Source: an uncultured Bacillus sp.
GTDB lineage: Bacteria; Bacillota; Bacilli; Bacillales; Cytobacillaceae
Reading direction: 5' to 3'
Assembly (NCBI GenBank): GCA_937902115.1
Contig: CALGSR010000089.1
Span: 1 to 7,592, forward strand
Length of the DNA stretch: 7,592 bases
Part shown: in pieces, positions 1 to 5,778 of the stretch
How the letters are laid out: every line of letters begins with the position of its first letter
Position numbering within the stretch: the stretch's first letter is position 1
Made by a program: the position numbers and the translations under genes
The notes under the pieces: model-generated
Database searches by the model: none
Told to the model about the DNA's origin: nothing
What the model saw: the letters and a program-made list of their open reading frames with translations, nothing else

Positions 1-540
1 AATCAACAAGTCCGGCTTGCTGGCTAACGCAATAGCAATCATTACCCGTTGACGAATCCCGCCGCTTAATTCGTGCGGATATTGTTTTAACCTGAGAGCA
101 GGTTCTGTCACCCCAACCTGCTTTAAAAGGGTAATACATTCTTGCTTTACTTCAGCTTTCTTTAAACCTGTTTTTTTTCTTAAAAGAATCACTTCTTCTA
201 ATTGTCGTCCAACCGTCATCACGGGATTTAACGCGCTCATCGGATCTTGAAAAACCATGGCGATTTTTTGTCCGCGGATTTTTTCCCACTCTTTTTCCGT
301 TTTTCCAGACAACTCGTCTCCAGAAAAATAAATCTTTCCCACTTCAATACAGCCATTTTCCGGTAATAAACCAATGACTGATAAAGCTGTAGCTGATTTT
401 CCGGAGCCAGATTCACCAACTATGGCCAACGTTTCCCCTTTTTCGACAGAAAACTCAATCTCTCTAACCGCATTCATTTTTCCGTTTGCCGTCTGGTAAG
501 AAATCGATAAGTCTTCCACCTGCAATAATGGAACGGTCAT
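1..540 (-). CDS. ABC transporter ATP-binding protein, NikD/DppD/OppD type (partial, C-terminus outside window)
   Basis: Only the first 180 residues are present; the gene runs off the left edge of the window. Translated from ATG 540 (SD GGAG 8 nt upstream) it begins MTVPLLQVEDLSISYQ. It shows Walker A GESGSGKSA (42-50), the Q-loop in MVFQDPMSALNP (Q98), and the signature LSGGIRQRVMIAIAL (158-172). It breaks off at SKPDLLI, just before the expected Walker B acidic ADEPT segment. The Met-to-Ile change in the usual LSGGMRQRVMIA is conservative. The protein would energise import through the two permeases. The family normally has about 320-340 residues with a C-terminal oligopeptide-transporter domain and a second ATPase gene next to it. 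Both would lie beyond position 1. Confidence 0.94.
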   Translation of the reverse strand, partial: MTVPLLQVEDLSISYQTANGKMNAVREIEFSVEKGETLAIVGESGSGKSATALSVIGLLPENGCIEVGKIYFSGDELSGKTEKEWEKIRGQKIAMVFQDPMSALNPVMTVGRQLEEVILLRKKTGLKKAEVKQECITLLKQVGVTEPALRLKQYPHELSGGIRQRVMIAIALASKPDLLI

Positions 541-567
541 TTTATCCACTCCCACTATAGAACTATA

Positions 568-1407
568 TTATCCTTTTAGATGACTAGGATCATAGATATC
601 CCGTAATTTTTCACTCAAAATTGTAAAAGCCGAAACAGCTAACATAATAGCCAGACCTGGAAAAAGAAGTAAATAGATGTGATCGCGCATATAGGGTCTT
701 GCTTCGCTAATCATCATTCCCCACTCTGCATGTGGAGCTTCTATTCCTAAACCTAATAGTGAAAAGCCTGCTAAAGCCATCATAATCCAGCTGATATTCA
801 AGGCAATGATGACCAATAACTGCGGCAGCACATTCGGTAAAATATGTTTCCACATGATTTTCCATTTTGACTGACCATAAAGTTGGGCAGCTAAGACATA
901 TTCATTTTCCTTAATAGACAAGGTTAGTCCTCTAATGATCCGCGCAAATGAAACCCACCATGATAGAATCATTGCCACAGCAAGATTAAATAAGCCCGGA
1001 CCAATGATTCCCACAATAACTAACGCCAATATTCGACTGGGAAATGCAGATAATAAATCAACAATTCTCATCAATAAACTATCTATCCAGCCGCCAAAAT
1101 AGCCTGCTGTCACACCGGCAATCGTACCAATAATAAAACATCCAGTTGTAATAATCAGGGCAACAAACATCGTCGTTCGTGCACCGTAAATAATTCTTGA
1201 AAGAACATCTCGTCCCATATGGTCTGTACCGAACAAATATTCAGAACCAGGCGAAAGCAAGCGGTCGGAAAGTACTCCTGTATTGGGAGAATATGGGGCA
1301 ATCCAAGGGGCAGAGATGGCGATTAGAAGTAAACTTACAATGATAAAGGCACTCAGCACCAGCCCTTTATTATTTACCCATTTCCTAGCCTTTTCCATCT
1401 TAGACAT
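568..1407 (-). CDS. ABC transporter permease, NikC/DppC/OppC type
   Basis: This 279-residue membrane protein is the second half of the channel. It shows the OppC-type N-terminus with a membrane helix at about 15-37 ending in APWIAPYSP. The subfamily motif FGTDHMGRDVLSRIIYGAR follows (59-77), then hydrophobic segments at about 78-104, 115-137, 139-158 and in the C-terminal third. The EAA loop, which contacts the ATPase, spans roughly 169-195 (EYVLAAQLYGQSKWK, then HILPNVLPQ). The C-terminus LSEKLRDIYDP is also typical (LGDxLRDxLDP-like). The start at ATG 1407 is supported by AGGAGG 8 nt upstream. The gene overlaps the preceding permease gene by 8 nt in another frame, which usually means coupled synthesis of the two channel halves. 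The ATPase gene begins 27 nt after the stop. Confidence 0.93.
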   Translation of the reverse strand: MSKMEKARKWVNNKGLVLSAFIIVSLLLIAISAPWIAPYSPNTGVLSDRLLSPGSEYLFGTDHMGRDVLSRIIYGARTTMFVALIITTGCFIIGTIAGVTAGYFGGWIDSLLMRIVDLLSAFPSRILALVIVGIIGPGLFNLAVAMILSWWVSFARIIRGLTLSIKENEYVLAAQLYGQSKWKIMWKHILPNVLPQLLVIIALNISWIMMALAGFSLLGLGIEAPHAEWGMMISEARPYMRDHIYLLLFPGLAIMLAVSAFTILSEKLRDIYDPSHLKG

Positions 1408-2344
1408 AACGGTTGCCTCCTTTTGCTTTTACGCGGGGATCGATATACAAATAAATGATGTCCACCAATAAATTAATCGTGATAATGATTAATGTGATGA
1501 ACATCACATACCCCTGGAGAAGCGGAATGTCCCGAGCACTAATCGCCTGCAGGCCCAATCTTCCTAAACCCGGCCAATTAAAAATACTTTCAATAATAAC
1601 GGTCCCTCCTAACAAAAAGCCAATACTTGCACCTAAAGAGGTAACAACCGGAATCAACGCATTTCGCATCGCATGGCGGAACATCACCGTGCGCCGTGAC
1701 AGCCCTTTTGAGCGTGCCATCGAAATATAATTTAAGTTTAATACTTCGAGAATACTAGCCCGTAAAATTCGCGCTTTCCCTGCTCCTAAACCAACTCCTA
1801 GCACAAGTGCAGGCAGAACAAGATGTTTCCAAGAACCAAAACCAACTAACGGAAAGATGTCCCAGACATAAGCAAAGAGGAATAGTAAGATAAAGGCTAG
1901 TAAAAAGTCCGGTATACAACTAATCGTTAAAGAAAATCCTAAAATAATTCGATCAATAATCGTATCCCGGTAATAAGCAGCGAGCAATCCCAACACAATG
2001 GTCATCACAACCCCAACCAAGACGGATGCCCCTGTCAACAAAAGAGTTGGTCCTATCCTTTGCACGATTTCATCAACAACAGGCTTGTCCGTAACCCATG
2101 AGGTTCCTAATTCCAACTGGATCGCCTGCCCGAGCCAGCTGCCGTATCGTACAAGCAAAGGTTGGTCAAGCCCTAATTCCGTTTGTACGACAGCAATCGT
2201 TTCCGGAGTTGGCTGTCCCCCTTGTCGTAAAATAAGATCTTCAGCAATATCACCTGGAATGACACTCGTTAACAAAAAAGTCATAAATGACATCACCAAT
2301 AATAAAAGCGGCAGAATCAGTACCCGTTTTATCACAAATGACAT
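1400..2344 (-). CDS. ABC transporter permease, NikB/DppB/OppB type
   Basis: This 314-residue integral membrane protein is one half of the translocation channel of the importer. It has an N-terminal membrane helix at about residues 5-27 and a periplasmic-side-type loop with PGD and LGLDQPLLVRYGSWL, typical of the B subunits. Four to five further hydrophobic segments follow. The cytoplasmic EAA loop that docks the ATPase is seen in YISMARSKGLSRRTVMFRHA followed by MRNALIPV. The family signature continues with GGTVIIESIFNWPGLGRL and ends with a short charged tail after YIDPRVKAKG. Length is normal for the family. The gene lies 84 nt after the NifH-like gene, the widest gap in the operon, and its last 8 nt overlap the next gene. 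The ATG at 2344 is chosen over the GTG at 2353. The NikB and DppB subfamilies are too similar to separate by eye, so the imported substrate stays open. Confidence 0.93.
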   Translation of the reverse strand: MSFVIKRVLILPLLLLVMSFMTFLLTSVIPGDIAEDLILRQGGQPTPETIAVVQTELGLDQPLLVRYGSWLGQAIQLELGTSWVTDKPVVDEIVQRIGPTLLLTGASVLVGVVMTIVLGLLAAYYRDTIIDRIILGFSLTISCIPDFLLAFILLFLFAYVWDIFPLVGFGSWKHLVLPALVLGVGLGAGKARILRASILEVLNLNYISMARSKGLSRRTVMFRHAMRNALIPVVTSLGASIGFLLGGTVIIESIFNWPGLGRLGLQAISARDIPLLQGYVMFITLIIITINLLVDIIYLYIDPRVKAKGGNRYV

Positions 2345-2350
2345 AGAAAT

Positions 2351-2356
2351 CACTCC
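2351..2356 (-). promoter_or_regulatory. Shine-Dalgarno site deciding the start of the first permease gene
   Basis: GGAGTG on the minus strand contains an in-frame GTG (2353-2351) that could be called as a start. The ATG at 2344, 6 nt further on, has ideal spacing from GGAG and is the more likely initiation codon. Confidence 0.7.
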
Positions 2357-2363
2357 AATTGTA

Positions 2364-2378
2364 CCCGCATCCTGCGGG
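2364..2378 (-). repeat. GC-rich hairpin 2 just upstream of the permease ribosome binding site
   Basis: The arms CCCGCA / TGCGGG (6 bp) surround a 3-nt loop. The structure ends 7 nt before the GGAG of the permease ribosome binding site. Together with hairpin 1 it fills the longest gap in the operon. In transcript sense it reads AAGCCCGCAGGATGCGGGTA, which recalls the right-end hairpins of IS200/IS605-type elements. That similarity is from memory and unverified. Confidence 0.65.
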
Positions 2379-2393
2379 CTTAAATTCCCACCA

Positions 2394-2410
2394 GAGGGGG
2401 AAGCCCCCTC
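2394..2410 (-). repeat. GC-rich hairpin 1 between reductase and permease genes
   Basis: This is an inverted repeat with 7-bp arms (GAGGGGG / CCCCCTC) around a 3-nt loop, starting about 18 nt after the NifH-like stop codon. All but two pairs are G-C. No run of T follows on the transcribed strand, so it is not a normal rho-independent terminator. It could protect the 3' end of the reductase mRNA, mark a processing site, or belong to a dispersed repeat. Confidence 0.7.
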
Positions 2411-2428
2411 ATTAATGGAAGCTTCACT

Positions 2429-3190
2429 TTACCTCATGACAAGCGCTGCTAATTTTCTGTATTCATTAGCAAGTTGGGAATCAGGCGCCCCTTCCATGAC
2501 CGTGACATTTTCCTTCTCACATTTTTGGACAATGGGATCACGCGGAAATTTAATCAGCAGTTCTGTTTCAATTTCCTCTAAAGCCTCCTGGACTCTTTGT
2601 TCCTCGCTGTTTCCACCCTTGGAATTAAAAATGAGTCCTTTCAGCCTTGCGTAGCCTCGATTACGAAAATTATGAACGGCTTGTGAAATATTGTGTGCGG
2701 CAAATAAAGACATTCTTTCACCCGAACTAACGATGTATACATCTTCGGCATAGCCATCACGCAATGGAACGGCAAATCCTCCGCATACTACATCCCCAAG
2801 CACATCATAAATCACAACATCCGGCTGATACGTTTCAATCGCTTTCAACTCTTTCATTTTTTCGAACGCAGCAATGATCCCTTGACCGGCGCAGCCAATT
2901 CCCGGATTGGGACCGCCTACTTCGACACAGAGAGCCCCTTTATATCCTTCTTTCACAAAATCCGTTAACTCAATCTCATCTTGTTTTTCTTTGATTACAT
3001 TTAATACAGTCGGTACTCTGCTTCTAGATAGGAGCATCGTTGAATCTGCCTTTGGATCGCAGCCGATTTGCATAACTTTATATCCTTGTTCACATAAAGC
3101 AGCGGTCAAGTTGGCCGAAGTCGTCGATTTTCCGATACCTCCTTTTCCATAAAAGGCGATTCGCTTCAGTGGTTTCGTTTGTGCTTCCAT
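2429..3190 (-). CDS. Nitrogenase iron protein homologue (NifH/BchL type ATP-dependent reductase)
   Basis: This 253-residue cytoplasmic P-loop protein should act as a homodimer that bridges one [4Fe-4S] cluster and passes single electrons to the component-1 complex with ATP hydrolysis. Visible motifs in order are: Walker A GKGGIGKST (residues 15-23), GCDPKADST (43-51), NPGIGCAGQG with cluster ligand C100, and YDVLGDVVCGGF with second ligand C136. These are followed by IVSSGERMSLFAAHNIS, GLIFNSKGG, and FPRDPIVQKCE near the C-terminus. All parts needed for ATP-gated electron transfer are present. It is shorter than classical NifH or BchL (around 270-300), mainly at the C-terminus. The arginine that is ADP-ribosylated in some NifH proteins (GCAGRG) is Gln103 here, so that control is not possible at this site. 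The gene follows the component-1 pair by 18 nt and is separated from the permease genes by two hairpins. Sequence alone places it in the NifH/BchL/BchX/CfbC superfamily, and the neighbours argue against true nitrogenase. Confidence 0.94.
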   Translation of the reverse strand: MEAQTKPLKRIAFYGKGGIGKSTTSANLTAALCEQGYKVMQIGCDPKADSTMLLSRSRVPTVLNVIKEKQDEIELTDFVKEGYKGALCVEVGGPNPGIGCAGQGIIAAFEKMKELKAIETYQPDVVIYDVLGDVVCGGFAVPLRDGYAEDVYIVSSGERMSLFAAHNISQAVHNFRNRGYARLKGLIFNSKGGNSEEQRVQEALEEIETELLIKFPRDPIVQKCEKENVTVMEGAPDSQLANEYRKLAALVMR

Positions 3191-3195
3191 GTAAA

Positions 3196-3202
3196 CACTC
3201 CT
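3196..3202 (-). promoter_or_regulatory. Shine-Dalgarno site of the NifH-like gene
   Basis: AGGAGTG on the minus strand lies 5 nt before the ATG at 3190 and a few bases after the TAA of the preceding gene. It supports that start and translation from the same transcript. Confidence 0.7.
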
Positions 3203-3208
3203 GACTCA

Positions 3209-4498
3209 TTATTTTTTCGTCCATGCATGACGACTGATTTCCTGAAATAAGTTCTGGGTCAATGATTGATACCCAACATATCCAACCAATGGATTCCCAT
3301 CATAAATATTAAATACATCAAAGGCGGGTGCGGTAATTCTTAGCTGAACCGGAACTTCCTTCGCTAATGCCGTATCTTCTGCACTGCCTAATAAAATAAA
3401 GGGTTGAATCTCCTTAAGGGCCTTTTTCCACTCCAATTCACCAGGGGTTACGTACACCTTGTTAACCCCTAAAGATTTTATTTCCTTAAGCTCGTCAAGT
3501 TTAGGCTGACTAGTTAAACGAACCGCTTCCAATGGGAGGTTCCAGTCTTCTTTTACCATTTGAATGAATCCCTTTGCCATCCCCGGGGGACAAGCAAGCA
3601 CTGTTTTCCAGTCTCTTTGGTAAAATTCCCCTCCGGAAATCATTTCGCAGTAATGATGATACGAAAACGAAGAATCAAGTTCGTTTAGCTGCGCCGGCAG
3701 TTCACTTTGTACCATTTCTGCCACCTGTTTCAGCCACTGAAAAGTCCCTTTATCCCCATACGGCAGACCGTAAATATACGGGATATCGTAAAACTCCTCT
3801 AAATAGTTTGCAGCCTTTACTCCCGCTGTACTTGTGACGATATTTAAGTCTGCTTCTGGTAAAGACTTTAATGCTTCCGTTGTTGTTTCATAAGGGAAAA
3901 CGATATTTATTTCCAACCCGATTAAAGCCAGTAATCTTTTCAGCTCTTTTTCATCTGCCGCCCAATTAAATGTATTTACTGTTGGACCAATGATATTGAC
4001 ACGCACCGATCCCTCTTCTATGCCGAGCTTCTTGACAGCGAGTTTTGGACAATAAAATCGGATTAAACGGTCGATCGCTTCTTCTACGCCATTTTCCGCA
4101 TCTACTTTCCAGGTTGTATTATTGAAAGCCAAGATCGGCTGTTGGACAACAGGTTCCATTTCTTTGGCTATGGCCTCCACATCCACTCCGATTAAAGCCG
4201 AAACGGGATTTGCGATGATCGCGATTAACGAAATCGATTCTTTCTCAGCCACTTCTTTTATTACCGCCTTAAGCTTATCCTCCCCGCCACTCAGGGCAAT
4301 GTCCTCCATCTCAAGACTAGTGCTGCAAAAACGGTCATAAATGAAACCGCGTGTTCGTTGCGAGGCAGTTACAAATTCAAAGAAATTACACCCTGCCGTA
4401 CCATGATTGATGACAGCCACATCTTTCACACCGGCTAAAGCCCATAGAATTCCTAAATATTCATTTGTCGGCAAAAATACAGATGAGATTCTGCTCAT
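3209..4498 (-). CDS. Nitrogenase component 1-like subunit, NifK/BchB type
   Basis: This 429-residue protein is the beta-like partner of the preceding gene product, presumably forming an alpha2-beta2 cytoplasmic complex. The clearest family mark is NHGTAGCNFFEF, equivalent to HGSQGC in NifK. Its C37 is the single likely interface cluster ligand and sits close to Asp36 of DPOR BchB. It is followed by a polar segment with C58 and LEMEDIALSGGEDKL, matching the T-S-M-x-E-D-x-x-x-x-GG stretch of NifK. The positions of the other two P-cluster cysteines of NifK appear replaced: the N-terminal one falls in LPTNEYLG, and the third in ANPVSALIGVDVE, where Pro98 stands for Cys. The product would thus give one ligand to the alpha subunit's three, enough for a [4Fe-4S] cluster rather than an eight-iron P-cluster. 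It is about 90-100 residues shorter than BchB or NifK, so the extra C-terminal domain of BchB is absent. The ATG at 4498 is preferred over the GTG at 4507. The NifH-like gene follows after an 18-nt gap. Confidence 0.86.
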   Translation of the reverse strand: MSRISSVFLPTNEYLGILWALAGVKDVAVINHGTAGCNFFEFVTASQRTRGFIYDRFCSTSLEMEDIALSGGEDKLKAVIKEVAEKESISLIAIIANPVSALIGVDVEAIAKEMEPVVQQPILAFNNTTWKVDAENGVEEAIDRLIRFYCPKLAVKKLGIEEGSVRVNIIGPTVNTFNWAADEKELKRLLALIGLEINIVFPYETTTEALKSLPEADLNIVTSTAGVKAANYLEEFYDIPYIYGLPYGDKGTFQWLKQVAEMVQSELPAQLNELDSSFSYHHYCEMISGGEFYQRDWKTVLACPPGMAKGFIQMVKEDWNLPLEAVRLTSQPKLDELKEIKSLGVNKVYVTPGELEWKKALKEIQPFILLGSAEDTALAKEVPVQLRITAPAFDVFNIYDGNPLVGYVGYQSLTQNLFQEISRHAWTKK

Positions 4499-4499
4499 A

Positions 4500-5765
4500 T
4501 TACGCACCTCCCTTCCGGCAATGAATGAGATTGATTACATTCTCCAGTTCCTGTTCTACAGCGGCAAAACCCGGACCGCTGATCGGGGTGGTAGGATGAC
4601 AATGGCTCACATTTGCCTTTTCCAACTGTTCGGTCAGTCCATGACCAAGAAATAGTTGCGGTTGATATTGCTTGATCAGTTCTTCCAACCTCGATGTTTT
4701 ATTTAAATGGATAATTGGTAATTCGACCCCATTTTGCTTAAGCTCCATCAAGTAAGAATCTGCTTTATGAACGGGCATTCTTGTTTGTAAAAATTTTACT
4801 TCCATTCCCATTTTTGTATAAAATACGGTTGCTTCTAAATTGTTTCCATTCACGGCACCGATAGCAAACGAAATCCCTGTCAGTAATTTTTTCTTCTCCT
4901 CTAAGAAGCGCAAATGTTTTTCAGCCAAGTCCTGAATTTCTACAGTTAAATCAATTCCTAAGTGTGCAGCTATCTTTTCATAACCTTGAATGATTTCCTC
5001 GGTTCCATACGAATAATCATAAAAGATAGACGGGGTCCCAAACTGCTGCTCCATTTTTTCAGCTAAGCCTAGAGATGCCCTGCCAATGACGATATTTAAC
5101 GAGGCCTGCGCTGCCCTTTCGATTTCACTTACATGGTCCGCCCCGGGCAAAACAGCATTTATTGCCACATCTGCATTCTTGAGCACCTGTACCAATTCTG
5201 CATCGTGCCAATTGGGTGCCATCAGCCCAAGAATATTGACATGTAAAGGTTTGACTTCCATTGGCTTCATCAACTGTACAAGGGATGCTAAATACTCACT
5301 TCTCCCTTTTTGCTGATGCAGACAAGAATAACCATTTGTCTTTACGACTAAAACCTTTGCTTTTAAACGGCTTTTAATCGAATCCAATGAAGCTTCATCA
5401 AAACCAATGATCTCTGGGACGCAAGTTGAAATGAGAAAAATAATCTCCGGTTGCACTAACTCATCGATTTCTTGTAAAGCCTCTTCAATCACCATATCGA
5501 CGCCAAATACCACATCGGATTGTTTTAAGTTCAAGAGATATAGATTATCTTTTTTACTGCTTGGGGTCTGTCCGCGCCGATCTGCGAGAAACTTCGCATG
5601 ATATAAGCAGGAAGGAGGCGCCATCACCAAGGCTGCGCTACTTTGAAACAGCGGTGCCATTAAGGTCGCTTCAAACAATCCACAATGCGCTCCGGGATAC
5701 TGAGCCAGAGCAACGGCTCTATTTTCCATTTCATCCTTCGTCGCGGATTTTGCTGAAAAATTCAT
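4500..5765 (-). CDS. Nitrogenase component 1-like subunit, NifD/BchN type
   Basis: This 421-residue protein is the alpha-like subunit of a two-component reductase that should accept electrons from the NifH-like protein encoded two genes downstream. Three cysteines fit the interface iron-sulfur cluster: C28 (in AHCGLFEA), C53 (in APPSCLYHA) and C115 (in ISTCVPEIIGFD). Their spacing (25 and 62) is nearly that of DPOR BchN (C26, C51, C112, from memory). The segment LNIVIGRASLGLAEKM aligns with NifD around its FeMo-co cysteine (C275), but here that position is Gly228. The region near the C-terminus, ISGPGFAAVEQEL, lacks the cofactor histidine (H442 in NifD). The protein is about BchN size and shorter than NifD (around 490). 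Extra cysteines include C148 and a CHC-type cluster near the C-terminus (SHCHPTTP). The ATG at 5765 is preferred over an in-frame GTG at 5774 lying in the SD. The stop codon is 1 nt from the next ATG, so translational coupling with the partner subunit is likely. The substrate is unknown. Confidence 0.88.
   Translation of the reverse strand: MNFSAKSATKDEMENRAVALAQYPGAHCGLFEATLMAPLFQSSAALVMAPPSCLYHAKFLADRRGQTPSSKKDNLYLLNLKQSDVVFGVDMVIEEALQEIDELVQPEIIFLISTCVPEIIGFDEASLDSIKSRLKAKVLVVKTNGYSCLHQQKGRSEYLASLVQLMKPMEVKPLHVNILGLMAPNWHDAELVQVLKNADVAINAVLPGADHVSEIERAAQASLNIVIGRASLGLAEKMEQQFGTPSIFYDYSYGTEEIIQGYEKIAAHLGIDLTVEIQDLAEKHLRFLEEKKKLLTGISFAIGAVNGNNLEATVFYTKMGMEVKFLQTRMPVHKADSYLMELKQNGVELPIIHLNKTSRLEELIKQYQPQLFLGHGLTEQLEKANVSHCHPTTPISGPGFAAVEQELENVINLIHCRKGGA
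4505..4512 (-). promoter_or_regulatory. Shine-Dalgarno site deciding the start of the NifK/BchB-like gene
   Basis: GGGAGGTG on the minus strand lies inside the last codons of the preceding gene. An in-frame GTG (4507-4505) is part of this site. The ATG at 4498, 6 nt downstream and 1 nt after the preceding TAA, is the better start and implies translational coupling of the two subunits. Confidence 0.8.
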
Positions 5766-5770
5766 CCTTT

Positions 5771-5778
5771 TCACCTCA
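5771..5778 (-). promoter_or_regulatory. Shine-Dalgarno site deciding the start of the NifD/BchN-like gene
   Basis: On the minus strand this reads TGAGGTGA. Its GTG (5774-5772) is in frame with the gene and could be mistaken for the start codon. The GAGGTG core sits 6 nt before an ATG at 5765, which is ideal spacing. The ATG is therefore the more likely start. Confidence 0.75.

Noticed and set aside
237..419. Short 60-codon minus-strand frame
   Set aside because: It lies out of frame inside the ATPase gene, whose Walker A, Q-loop and signature motifs are read in another frame.
2394..2410. Rho-independent terminator after the NifH-like gene
   Set aside because: The stem is strong, but no T-run follows on the transcribed strand, and the permease genes continue directly. 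A partial attenuating effect remains possible.
1998..2654. Plus-strand open frame of 218 codons, and other plus-strand frames throughout the window
   Set aside because: They lie antisense to well-recognised minus-strand genes, show no family motifs and have composition typical of shadow frames. The 218-codon frame also spans two real genes and the spacer between them.
2429..5765. True nitrogenase (nifHDK)
   Set aside because: The component-1 proteins are too short, the FeMo-co cysteine and histidine positions are not conserved by hand alignment, the beta-like subunit lacks two P-cluster cysteines, the gene order is D-K-H, and no cofactor-assembly gene is present.
2429..5765. Protochlorophyllide or chlorophyllide reductase, or CfbCD of coenzyme F430 synthesis
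   Set aside because: Nothing else of chlorophyll or F430 synthesis is in the window, the gene context is an importer, the beta-like subunit lacks the BchB C-terminal part, and CfbD is a homodimer while here there are two distinct subunits. Only the architecture is shared.
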